Assembly (NCBI RefSeq): GCF_030445035.2
Contig: NC_080677.1
Location: 101,863,513 to 101,927,512, forward strand
DNA length: 64,000 nucleotides
Reading direction: 5' to 3'
Source of the DNA: Dasypus novemcinctus
Lineage: Eukaryota; Chordata; Mammalia; Cingulata; Dasypodidae
Positions 10,267 to 18,928 of this stretch are shown piece by piece. The translations under genes and the position numbers were made by a program. Numbering within the stretch: the first letter of the stretch is position 1; each line of letters starts with the position of its first letter. The notes beneath the pieces were generated by a model. That model was not told the origin of the DNA. It searched no databases and was given only the letters and a program-made list of their open reading frames with translations.

Positions 10267-10734
10267 TCAGGTTTTGAGATGGGAGCAGTGGCCCCTAGCG
10301 GGGGGGGGGGGGGGGGGCAGCGCGGCTGAGAAGGCTTCTGTGGTGATTCGGGCTTTTAACTGGCTGAGGACATCTCTCCCCCATAAGATCGTCTGGACTG
10401 ACGAGAGGACGAGTGGGCAAATTTGGCCTTCGTGGCCTTCTCGGTCGCTCCAGTGCAGAGGCTGAGATGTTTTCCAGGAGGTAGCGGCTCCTGTGGCGCC
10501 GATGACTTGAGGGCCAGTTTCGAGGGGCCAGTGATTGAACGCAGCAATCTCAAAGGGAACACAGGAGACTTCAGCACCAGAGTCCAGAAGCCCATCGAGC
10601 CATTGTCCATCAATTTTAAGCTCTAATGAGGGTCTCTGGCGGCGTGTGATGGGCATTGTCCACATTATGGCTTGGGAGTCTTCCCGAGGACCTCTTGCGG
10701 GTGGGGCTGAGGCCTGCCCCGCTGGGAGTTTAAA
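10267..10734 (-). CDS. pro: ERV-1 pro: aspartic protease, closed by an in-frame TGA
   Basis: Read in the -1 frame from the slippery site at 10728-10734, this frame is open through the gag stop. The protease has LLDSGAEVS (active-site DSG), an IGATGAA flap-like segment and the C-terminal ILWGRDVL block typical of retropepsins. Only about 40 codons separate the slippery site from the protease, so there is no room for the dUTPase domain that betaretroviral pro genes usually carry. The frame then runs through a C18 homopolymer (PPPPPP) and stops at TGA 10267-10269. Beyond that TGA the same frame is pol. The homopolymer makes the exact frame relation uncertain. Confidence 0.85.
   Translation of the reverse strand, partial: FKLPAGQASAPPARGPREDSQAIMWTMPITRRQRPSLELKIDGQWLDGLLDSGAEVSCVPFEIAAFNHWPLETGPQVIGATGAATSWKTSQPLHWSDREGHEGQICPLVLSSVQTILWGRDVLSQLKARITTEAFSAALPPPPPPARGHCSHLKT
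10300..10317. repeat. 18-base G homopolymer (C18 on the coding strand) near the pro end
   Basis: An unbroken run of eighteen G on the plus strand, inside the pro frame. Such runs are prone to replication slippage and to sequencing error. The exact count here, and hence the reading frame downstream, should be treated as provisional. Confidence 0.9.
10728..10734 (-). promoter_or_regulatory. Gag-pro -1 ribosomal frameshift site
   Basis: The minus strand has the canonical heptamer TTTAAAC in the gag phase (T TTA AAC), 20 codons before the gag stop. The protease frame is the -1 frame and is open from here. Seven bases downstream, GGGGC (10716-10720) can pair with GCCCC (10703-10707). CCTC in that loop (10709-10712) can pair with GAGG (10691-10694), giving an H-type pseudoknot. 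This is the standard layout for betaretroviral gag-pro frameshifting. Confidence 0.8.
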
Positions 10735-11713
10735 GGCTGCTGGTAGTTTTGGATGGCACGGCAGTCACGAGCCCAGTGATATCCTTTTCCACAGCGTGGA
10801 CACGGCGTAGAAGGGCCTCTCGGTCTTCGCGGTGGCAGGGCGGAGCGGGGTGCTGGGCCTGGCTGAGGGCACTCGCGGATGAAATGGCCGGACTGACCGC
10901 ACCGAAAGCAGACGGAGGTGGGAGTAGATGAAACGGCCATGGCAGAAGCAAAGGCAGCAGTGAGCGTTTTGACTTGCGGGTCAATGTCGCGGCAGGCGAG
11001 AACCCATTCGTGGATATCTTTATCACGTATGGGGAGGACCACAGCCCGGAAGGGCGCAAGGCATCCATCTATGATGAGCTCTTTGGCGAGTGCGAACTGA
11101 GCGTCTTCACTAGAAATTTTTCGCTGGCAAGCTTCCAGGACGCGGGCGACGAATGCTGGGAAAGTTTCATTGGAGTCTTGAAGCAGTTGTGCGAGCTTGG
11201 TGGGCTGCTTGGTGGAGACCAGAGAAAAGGACCGGTGGACGAGGAATTTTACCCGGTGCCAAAATCCTGGGTCAATATGTAGATATGGACGAGGGTCCGC
11301 GTAGTTGTTGATCCCCGTATACGCATCAGGTGGATCTAAGACGCCAGCTTGGGCATTTTCTACTACCTGCCGGTCAACGGCTGCTTGGTAGTGAGCTCGC
11401 CATTCAAGAAATTGACCTGGCGTTAAGATGGTACGGGCTAGGGAAATCCAGTCGTATGGGAGAATGAGTTGAGTTGCCAGCTCTTCAAGGAGCTGCGTCA
11501 CATAAGGGCTGCCGACTCCATCTTCTTTAACAGCTTTGCGGAGGGTCTTAACGTCTTCCGCTGTGAAGGGCAGCCAAGTTTGAGGTCATTGCGGCGTAGG
11601 CTGCAGATTTAGTGGGTAAAGCTGGGGGGTATGAGAGGGTGCCCTGCTAGGAGTAGGTGCAGGGCTACTGCCATACGGTGGTGGCGAGGAGGGATAAGCG
11701 GAAAATAAGTGAG

Positions 11714-12138
11714 AAAATGGCGGCCGGGCAGCATTTCGACGACAACAAAATGGCGGCGGGGCACTTCCGGGCCAAGATGGCGGGGTGGCCGCGTCACTTC
11801 CGGGCGCCGGCCAAGATGGCGGAGTAACTGCGTCACTTCCGGGCGCCGGCCGAGATGGCGGAGTAACTGCGTCACTTCTGGGCACCGGCCAAGATGGCGG
11901 AGTAACTGCATCCGGTTGTGAACAAAATGGCACGGGGGAAGCTTCCAGTTTAGCGGAAGATGGCGACCATACAGTTTCCGGGGCGGAGGCGGATGCTGAC
12001 AGGGCAGGAAGAGGCAGGTAAAGGCGGGAAGAAGCGCCTTTGTTCCCGTCGGCGGGCTCCGGGCCCGGTGAAGAAGAAGCCGGAAGTGCGCCATTTTGGG
12101 CAGAGGTGGAGGAAGAAGGTGGAAGTTCGCCATTTTGG
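11714..12138. promoter_or_regulatory. Cluster of YY1-like and ETS-like motifs inside ERV-1 gag
   Basis: YY1-like cores (AA[A/G]ATGGCG or the reverse CGCCATTTT) occur near 11714, 11747, 11774, 11813, 11852 (GAGATGGCGG), 11891, 11924 (weaker, AAAATGGCAC), 11957, 12089 and 12128. ETS-like sites (ACTTCCGG or CCGGAAGT) occur near 11763, 11796, 11835, 11874 (one mismatch) and 12080, several directly next to a YY1-like core. Both orientations are present. In gag the same motif is read as PPSW or PPFC in one orientation and QNGA or QNGE in the other. Binding is an inference from motif shape. Confidence 0.5.
11792..11908. repeat. 39-bp tandem repeat, three copies plus a degraded partial copy
   Basis: Units at 11792-11830, 11831-11869 and 11870-11908 each start CGTCACTTC and end GGAGTAACTG. 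A shorter diverged unit precedes them at about 11761-11791. In gag the period of 39 preserves the frame and gives a 13-residue repeat of the form SDAVTPPSWPAPG. The copies differ by zero to three bases, so the expansion is recent or homogenised. Confidence 0.9.
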
Positions 12139-12581
12139 GGAGCCGCAGAAGTGGTCTCTGTGTGCCGCGGGGAGCTCGGGCAGGGGGGCTCACGCTCGAG
12201 GGCGGCCGCAAGTTGGTCAGACAGAGAGTCAGTGTCGGCGGACTCATTGGGATCACAGTCTAGAGGCTGCTTGGGAGAAGCCTCATGAATAGTCTCGGAT
12301 GGGGCACCGAGGAGACAGGCGCGGATGGCGACGAGAACGGGTAAGAGGCCTGGCGGGAAGGAGCGTTTTTCATGCTCCATTGCAGAGGCAACTCAATCTA
12401 TGAGTCGTGAGTATGTGTCCGGGCTCCAGAGTTGGCAAGTGGCGAGCCACGGACTAAAGGGGAGCAGAAGGTCCCAGTATTTTTGGAGTTGCCGCAGGGA
12501 AACGCGGACTCCATTGGTGTCGAGCAGGGCGGCGAGGGCCCTGACTTGCGGCGCCTGACGCATAGATAGAGAGGCGCTCAT

Positions 12582-12686
12582 GTTGAAATAGAGACAGGAC
12601 GACGGCGAGGGGTCCCTACCTGGAGAACGAGGATGGGCCGTCCGATTCACAGCAGCAGCAGCAGCAGAGAGGGGCCGGGGGAGGAG
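12582..12686 (-). promoter_or_regulatory. ERV-1 leader with major splice donor
   Basis: This is untranslated leader between primer site and gag ATG. On the minus strand, CAGGTAGGG at 12622-12614 is a good 5' splice donor for the env subgenomic message. A short CAG/CTG run lies at about 12650-12668. The packaging signal would be expected here, but nothing specific can be recognised. Confidence 0.55.
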
Positions 12687-12704
12687 CTTCCACGTTGGGC
12701 ACCA
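12687..12704 (-). other. ERV-1 primer binding site, tRNA-Lys(1,2) type
   Basis: The minus strand reads TGGTGCCCAACGTGGAAG just after the 5' LTR. This matches the tRNA-Lys(1,2) complement used by MPMV-like viruses over most of its length, with a C-to-T change at the fourth base and differences at the distal end. Confidence 0.8.
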
Positions 12705-12705
12705 G

Positions 12706-13059
12706 TTGTAGCTAAGCGTGAGGGTCTCGTCCTCACTCAGACCCAAGAGTCGGGGGGCTTGCTCCTGCCAAACCACCGGCGGGGGGTGCCCCAAGAGGGA
12801 GCACCGGTTCTCCAGGTGTGGGGGACGCGTGGTTGGGGAAAACCACGGAGACCGCTTGAGCGCAAGAACAGGTCTGCTTTATTGCGGAAGTACACTTGGT
12901 TATATAGGGTTGGGTAGAGGGAGGGGTTGGAGCTAGGGCGGGCTAGCTACGGGGTGGTAGTGAATAGGTGGGAGTGGGCGGGACTGGTGGAAAGGACAGC
13001 AACGGCTGGAGGGGGAAGATAACAATGGCTGGGAGGAGGGGTGGAGGGAGGCAGTAACA
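12706..13059 (-). repeat. ERV-1 5' LTR
   Basis: Direct copy of the 3' LTR. It has TATATAA at 12900-12906 and AATAAA at 12878-12883 on the minus strand, with Sp1-like GGGCGGG boxes upstream in U3. U5 and leader are open in the gag frame for about 70 codons but contain no ATG before 12581. Confidence 0.93.
12900..12906 (-). promoter_or_regulatory. TATA box of ERV-1 5' LTR (proviral promoter)
   Basis: TATATAA on the minus strand. The start site is expected about 25-30 bases downstream (near 12873), so R would be short and AATAAA would lie at the end of U3. Confidence 0.7.
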
Positions 13060-13064
13060 TCTCA
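13060..13064. repeat. Target-site duplication of ERV-1, right copy
   Basis: TCTCA directly after the LTR terminus AGTAACA, matching 4998-5002. Confidence 0.75.
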
Positions 13065-14140
13065 CCTTTATCTTCTGCCAGGGATAGGGATGGAGCCACA
13101 ACCATGTGCATTAATTCAATCTGTGCAGGTCAAGACCATCTGTAGTTGCCCAGAGAGGTTGATGGAGCTCCACACCCCTTTATCTCCTTTTTGGGCAGGA
13201 AGGGAGCCACAGTTATATGCCATAAACTAAGTCATGTGGGCCAAAACTCACCACAGTTGCCCAGATTCACCAATAAAATACTATCCTTTTTCTCCTGCCA
13301 GAGAAGGGATGGAGTCACAGCTGTGCACAACATTCTTGTTTGTGCAGGCATGAAAGCAACTGCAGTTGCCTAGAGAGACAGGCCGACTCTCCTTCTGCCA
13401 TGTCAGAATTAGGAATGGAGCCACAGATGAGTCCAACAGTGTTAGTCTGTTGGGCCAAAAGCAAATACAGTTTTCTGGAGAGGCTAAGGAAACAGCAGCC
13501 ACCCTTCTGTCCTATTGAGGGTGGGTATGTACCACATAGGTGTTCAACAATCTAGTCTGTGCAGCCTGAAAATGACTACAGTTGCTTGGAGAAACTAATT
13601 CAGGTCCCCCAAGCATCCACCCTGCTGGAGGCAGGGCTGGAATGCAGACTAGGGCAACAATCTGACCTGGGTGGAAAGAAGCTTTTGCCTACCATACCTA
13701 TGATTTTCAATCAATCCCACATCCCCTTATGCTGGGGACTGAGTTAATGAGTTAATGGAGGCTACCTGACTCTTTCTGACTTGGACAATTTCAAACTTTA
13801 GCTGTACTTAGGAATGGACTTTAACCAGTCAAATTTATTCATCAGTAGCTGAAGTTAGTGCCCAGCTGTCTCTTCCTCACCATTTTTGGGAAATGGAGCT
13901 TCAAACTCAAGCCAAGTAATAAGTCCTGAGGCATCTTGCCTCCTCAGCAGGGGATGGGCACCAGCCTCTGCAGCATGAGTGCTCTATTAATGAATCTTCG
14001 TTACATCTGGGCAGTCTCCTCCTTCCATTCTTCCAAGGATGTTGCAGGATACTCTTCTGGTCACATGGGCCCCCTAAACAGGTGATTTAGACAGCTTTGG
14101 CTAATTACTAACTGCATTGTGGGGCAGGCTTATTCTTGGA
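13065..14140 (-). mobile_element. LINE-1 5' UTR with tandem monomer-like units, continuation of the 1-4998 element
   Basis: Between 13075 and 13640, five diverged units of about 105-115 bp recur. Each contains a GGATGGAGCCACA-like start and a later GCAACTGCAGTTGCC-like core (near 13135, 13250, 13357, 13463 and 13573). The reverse complement of the same unit forms the 5' UTR of the sense LINE-1 at 23.0-23.65 kb. This identifies the stretch as LINE-1 5' UTR interrupted by ERV-1. The last 400 bp show no further units and the outer boundary is not clear. Confidence 0.65.
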
Positions 14141-14495
14141 GTTCCTTATTCTGCTAACGTCTTGCTACTTCCTGCATCAAAATTCATTTTGTGCCAATTG
14201 GGGTGATTATAAATTGCATTAATTAATTTTCTTATGTTGCACCAACCTTGCATATCAGGGCTGAAACCCACTTGATCATAATGTATAACTCTTAAAATGT
14301 TGTTGGATTCAGTTTGCTGGTATTTTGTTGAGGATTGTTGCATCTATATTCGTAAGAGATATTGGTCTGTAGTTTTCTTTTCTTATGGTACATTTATCAG
14401 ACTTTGGTATGAGGGTGATATTGGCCTCATAGAATGAATTAGGGAGTGTCCCACTGCTTCAATTTTTTGGAAGAGTTTGAACAGAATTGGAATTT
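14141..14495 (-). mobile_element. LINE-1 ORF2 fragment, antisense
   Basis: The minus strand encodes a short decayed reverse-transcriptase piece ([19 protein letters not shown], 14146-14343) equivalent to the conserved HDQVGFIPGMQ region. It is truncated on both sides and carries stops. Confidence 0.75.
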
Positions 14496-15370
14496 TTAAA
14501 AAATTTTATTATTATTTTTCAGAGACAAATAAATAAAATGTTACATTAAAAAAATATGAGGTTCCCATATACCCCACTCCCACAACTCCAGCTCCTCCCA
14601 CATTAACAACTTCTTTCATTAGTGTGGTACATTAATTGCATTTGATGAATACATTTTGGAGCACTGCTACACATCATGGATTATAGTGTACATTGTAATT
14701 TACATGCTCTCCCAGTCCATTCAGTAGGTTATGGCAGGATATATAGTGTTCTGCATCTGTCCCTGAAATATCATTTAGGATAACTTCAAGTCCCGGAAAT
14801 GCCCCCATATCACACCTCTTTTTCCCTCTCCCTGCCTTCAGCAACTCCCATGGCCACTGTCTCCACATCAATGATATGATTTCTTCCATTGCTAGTCACA
14901 ATAATTCTATAGTAGAATATCAATAAGTCCACTCTAATCCATATTTTATTCCTGCATCCTGTGGACCCTGGGATGGTGATGTCCACTCTACCTCTATATC
15001 AAGAGGGAGCTTAGATCCCACATGGTTGATGGATGCAATTCTCCTTCTCATAGTTGTAGGCACTCTTGGTTCCCTGGTGTGGTGGTGGTGGTTGACCATC
15101 TTCACCTCCCTGTTAGCTGACCTGGGTAAGACCAATGAACCAGAGAGTAGAAGTTGCAACTCTGCTGAGGCTCAGGGTCCAGCTGGTGCATGGCCAGTAA
15201 AGAGCCACAAATCTCCTGAGTATACACCAACCCCAGCACCAACCACAGATTCAGTACAAGTGACAGAAGAGGCATGTGTAGAAAGGTGCTCTGTGAGTTC
15301 TTTGTGGTTTTTCAAAACTTCTGTGTGGAAACTGAGCGCTGCTGCTGCTCACTCTGCTATCTTTATTGGG
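14496..15370 (-). mobile_element. LINE-1 3'-UTR-type repeat, antisense
   Basis: This begins with the reversed A-rich tail, then the recurring block CATTAACAAC...TTCATTAGTGTGGTACA found in LINE-1 3' UTRs. Related copies in this window are at 40390, 46225, 48250, 49930, 50940 and 56880. The 5' limit of the copy is uncertain. Confidence 0.6.
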
Positions 15371-16410
15371 GCAGCACTAAATGTAATATTTAAAAATGAG
15401 CTTTTTTGTATTTATTTTAGGAATATAGCATATTTTCTAATAAATATTACTTCCACAATCTTCTATCAATATCATTACACTAACTTTCAAGGTTTTAAAT
15501 ATTTACAGCTAAGGGATGCTTGGGAGTAAGGAAGGAGACTGAGTGACTGCCCTTTTGATTCAGTCTGGTTTCATTTAACAATTCAAGCCAGAAATTAAGG
15601 AGTCATTGTCTGCCTCTTTCTTATCTCACCAAATACTTTTCTGATCAGGGACCATCAACTTCTTCCTCTTCTCTCCATCATTGTCCCTCTAGATATTCCA
15701 CTGCTCTCATACTTATTTACACTATGTCAAATCCTGTCCTACTTGAATTGTAACTTCCTCAGAGTGATTACAGTGATTTTTCTAAAACAAATCTGATCAT
15801 ATCCTTACCCTTACAAAATGTTCTATAGGCCAGGGATCCTTAATTGACAACCCCAGACTGGTTTGAGAACAGAAAGAAGACTTGTAAAAATTGCAATCCT
15901 TTCTTTTACTACTGGTGACTATCCACCTTTAAATGTCAATAGCATCATTACTTTTCAAATTATAGAATATAGGTTCACAGATATCAAGGAAAAATTCGTC
16001 ATTCTTGTATGAATATTTCTGGGTAATCTTCCTAATAGTCTCATTCTACCCCATGTTTTTCTTATGTTAAATGTGTATGTAGAAATTAGATTTAAGTGTT
16101 AATTATTTCAGTAAGTTTAGCTCACTTTTTTCCTGAGATGTAGAGAAATGTATCCTTCTCCATTCCATTTACTTCTCCCACTTCCTGGCATTCAGACATT
16201 GGTTTGGTAGTTTGTGAGGTCATGAAAAGAATTAATTTTTCTTCCCAATATTATTTAGGACAAGATTTTCTAGGTCTTAAGTAAGGAAGTTTATAAGAGT
16301 TTAAACTATAAAAATCTTACCTACTTTACATGTTCTTAATATTAGGGAATTTTATCTTTAAAAATAGGAGCTTTTAATGGTTCTTAAGATGTTATTTTAT
16401 GGAGTTCTCT
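15371..16410. other. Unassigned spacer
   Basis: AT-rich unique-looking sequence. I see no gene, no RNA gene and no repeat I can name. Confidence 0.4.
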
Positions 16411-16853
16411 TTAGGGTCATTTTTTTTTCTTTTTTAAAGATTTATTTTTATTTATTTCTCTCTACTCCCCCCCCCCCATTGTCTGCTTTCTTATTTCTAT
16501 TGGTTGTATGTTCTTCTGTGTCCACTTGTATTCTCATCAGGTGGCATGGGAATCTGTGTCTCTTTTTATTGCATCATCTTGCTGTGTCAGCTCTCCATGT
16601 GTGCAGTGCTGCTCCTGGGCAGGCTGCACTTTTCACATGGGGTGGCTCTCCTTGTGGGGCACACTCCTTGCACATGGGGCTCCTCTATGTGGGGGACACC
16701 CTTGCATGGCATGACACTACTTGTGCATGGCAACACTGTACATGGGCCAGCTCACCACATGGGCTAGGAGGCCCTGGGTTTGAACTCTGCATCTCCTATG
16801 TGGTAGGTGGATACTCTATCAGTTAAGCTACATCCACTTCCCAAGGGTCATTT
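16411..16853 (-). mobile_element. tRNA-derived SINE (DAS-like), antisense
   Basis: The reversed A-rich tail is at 16420-16470, the body is typical of the family, and the tRNA head is at the high-coordinate end. The duplication AGGGTCATTT is at 16411-16420 and 16844-16853. More diverged than the copies at 34.5 and 52 kb, so an older subfamily. Confidence 0.88.
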
Positions 16854-17070
16854 ATTTTTCAGGATGGAAAGGAATAGAAAACTTGGCATGGTAAGAATAC
16901 GTGTCCCTAGGAACAATAACATAATCCTCATTTTCCTTCACATAGCAGTATATGACTAATCTAATGAAAGAAAGGGGTTCTAATTTCTTCTAGAATTACA
17001 GAAAATTGAAATATAGGTAAGTTTTGCCAACCCCAAATGCTAATTGATGCACAATTTAATTCCCTGTCTT

Positions 17071-17087
17071 AGACTTAGGCCATTTTA
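17071..17087. repeat. Target-site duplication of the composite LINE-1, left copy
   Basis: A 17-base AGACTTAGGCCATTTTA block matches 22499-22515 with two mismatches. This brackets the whole composite element as a single original insertion site. Confidence 0.7.
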
Positions 17088-17793
17088 TTTTATTTATTTT
17101 TAATACATTTTTATTTTTTAAAAATACTTTAGATTACATAAATGTTACAAAAACAATATCCCCGTATGCTTTGTCCATTCTGCTAAATTGTCCTTTTTGT
17201 TGGCATATAGTTTTTCAAAGTATCCTCTTATGATAGTCTTTTTTTCTGTGGGGTCAGTGGTGATATTCCCTTTCTTATTTCTTATTTTGTGTATTTGCAT
17301 CTTCTCTCTTTTTTTCTTTGTTAGTCTAGCTAAAGGTTTGTCAATTTTATTGATCTTCTCAAAAAAACCAGGTCTTTATATTATTTCTTCTAGTGCTTTC
17401 TTGTTTTCTATTTCATTTAGTTCTACTCTGATCTTTGTTATTTCTTTCTTTTTCTTCCTTTGGGGTTAGTTTGTTGTTTTTTTACTAATTCCTTCAGGTA
17501 CGAAGTTAGGTCTTCAATTTTAGCTTTTTCTCCTTTTTTGATGTATGAATTTATGGCTATGAATTTCCCTCTCAGTACAGCTTTTGCTCTATCCCATAAG
17601 TTTTGATATGTTGTATTGTCATTTTCATTGTTTTCAAGGTAGTTACTGATTTCTTTTGAGATTTTCTCCTTGGCCACTGTTTGTCTAAGAGTGTGTTGCT
17701 TAACTTCCATATCTTTGTGCCTAATCTGGTTTTCTGGCCCTTGCAGATTCCCAGCTTCATTCCACTGTGGTCAGAGAAATTATTTTGTATGAT

Positions 17794-18456
17794 TTAAATC
17801 TTTCTGAATTCACTGAGACATTCTCTGTGACTTAGCATGTGGTCTATCTTGGAGAATGACCCATGTGAGCTTGAGAAGAATGTATATCCTGCTGTATTTG
17901 GGTGTAATGTTCTGTATATGTTTATTAGGTCCAGATCCTTGAATATATTATTCAACATCTTTGTTTCATTATTGATTCTCTGTTGAGATGTTCTGTCTAA
18001 TGGTGATAATGGTGTATTAAAGTCCCCCACTATAATTGTAGAAGCATCTATTCTTGCACTTAGTTTTAACAGTGTTTGCCTCTTGTATCTTGAAGTGCCC
18101 TGGTTAGGTGCATAAATGTTTATGATTGTTCTTTCTTCTTGAAAGATTACCCCTTTTACTACTATGTAGTGTCCATCTTTTTCTTTCACAATAGTTTTGC
18201 ATTTAAAGTTTATTTTGTCTGATATTAGTATAGCTACTCCTGTTCTTTTTTGGTTATTGTTTGCTTGTAAGACTGTTTTCCAGCTATTCACTTTCAACCT
18301 CCTTGAATTCTTGGGTCTAAGGTGGGTTTCTTGTAGACAGCATATAGATGGGTCATATTTCCTTATCCATTCTGCCAATCTGTGTCTTTTGACAGGTGAT
18401 CTTAAACCATTAATATTCAATGTTATTACTCCCACGGAATTACTTACATTAGCCAT
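17794..18456 (-). pseudogene. LINE-1 ORF2 endonuclease domain (inner copy)
   Basis: A 220-codon open piece beginning MANVSNSVGVITLNINGLRS. It shows the endonuclease core residues: Asn (LNINGL), Glu (LQETHL), the GDFNTPLS strand and SKIDHML. It is the best preserved LINE-1 protein piece in the window, but it ends before the reverse transcriptase, with broken frames beyond. Confidence 0.85.
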
Positions 18457-18520
18457 ATTTCTTTGGATTTGTGTATGTCATGTGTTGTTTTTATTTCTCT
18501 TTTTGTCTTTTTAGTTGTTC

Positions 18521-18928
18521 TTATACTTTTCTCCAACTTTGTTTCTCCTGTTTTTTTCTTTCCTCCTGCAGAACTCCCTTTAGTACTTCTTGAAGGGCAG
18601 GTTTCTTATTGGCATACTCTCTTAGTTTCTGTTTATCTGTGAATATCTTGAGCTCTCCATAATTTTTGAATGCCAACTTTGCTGGATAGAGTATTCTTGG
18701 CCTGAAATTCTTTTCTTTTATTACCTTGACCATGTCATACCACTGCTTTCTTGCCTCCATGGTTTCAGATGAGAAATCAGCACTTAATCTTATTGAGCTT
18801 CCTTTGTATATGATGGCTCTCTTCTCTCTTGCTGCCTTCGGTATTTTCTCTTTGTCTAGAGCACTGGATAATTTGACAAGTATTTGTCTCAGGGTAGGCC
18901 TGTTGGCATTTATACTTTTGGGATGCAC
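18521..18928 (-). pseudogene. LINE-1 ORF1 C-terminal RNA-binding region (inner copy)
   Basis: A 135-codon frame with KAAREKRAIIYKG...SADFSSETMEARKQW and a FTDKQKLREYANKKPALQ-like end, recognisable as the ORF1p RNA-recognition and C-terminal domains. Its upstream coiled coil lies in other frames towards 19480. Confidence 0.85.

Larger units (their letters stand above)
10665..12581 (-). pseudogene. gag: ERV-1 gag: matrix, proline-rich linker, capsid, nucleocapsid, with two in-frame TGA codons
   Basis: One continuous frame of 638 codons from ATG 12581-12579 to TAA 10667-10665, broken by TGA at 12395-12393 (codon 63) and 11588-11586 (codon 332). The N-terminal part resembles betaretroviral matrix (GVRV...LQKYWDLLLPF). 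A Ser/Pro-rich linker follows, with a 13-residue tandem repeat and a PPPY late-domain motif. Capsid carries a major homology region (QDSNETFPAFVARVLEA), then come two CX2CX4HX4C knuckles (CFRCGQSGHFIREC and CPRCGKGYHWARDC). The initiator is followed by Ser, not the Gly needed for N-myristoylation in most betaretroviral Gags. Both stops could be CGA-to-TGA changes at CpG sites (inference). In this state no full Gag can be translated. Confidence 0.9.
5003..13059 (-). mobile_element. ERV-1: young, nearly complete endogenous retrovirus, betaretrovirus-like pol with gamma/type-D env
   Basis: A full provirus on the minus strand: 5' LTR (12706-13059), primer site, leader, gag, pro, pol, env, spacer, 3' LTR (5003-5358). 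The two LTRs differ by six transitions and two single-base indels over about 355 bp (about 1.7% substitutions), so insertion is recent on a mammalian scale, a few million years under usual neutral rates (inference). Betaretroviral traits are the tRNA-Lys(1,2)-like primer site, short LTR, two zinc knuckles, gag-pro frameshift signal and pol relationship. Env has the CWLC and CX6CC motifs of the gamma/type-D class. Gag carries two in-frame TGA codons and pro-pol one. Type-D betaretroviral insertions have been reported in the nine-banded armadillo (recollection, not checked); this may belong to that group. Confidence 0.93.

Noticed and set aside
11609-12292. Several long open frames on both strands over gag (215, 110 and 82 codons)
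   Set aside because: High GC and the 39-bp repeat keep several frames open. The minus-strand frame with matrix, PPPY, capsid and zinc knuckles is the real one.
12645-12670. CAG/CTG trinucleotide run in the ERV-1 leader
   Set aside because: Only about six units; too short to call an expansion-prone repeat.
12582-12794. Upstream extension of gag into the LTR (about 70 more open codons)
   Set aside because: There is no ATG before 12581, and the stretch crosses the primer site and splice donor. An open U5-leader by chance is more likely.
16377-16826. 149-codon open frame on the plus strand
   Set aside because: It runs antisense through a tRNA-derived SINE; the same kind of frame appears in other copies (34361-34893, 51254-51882, 58602-59113). 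No protein family is involved.
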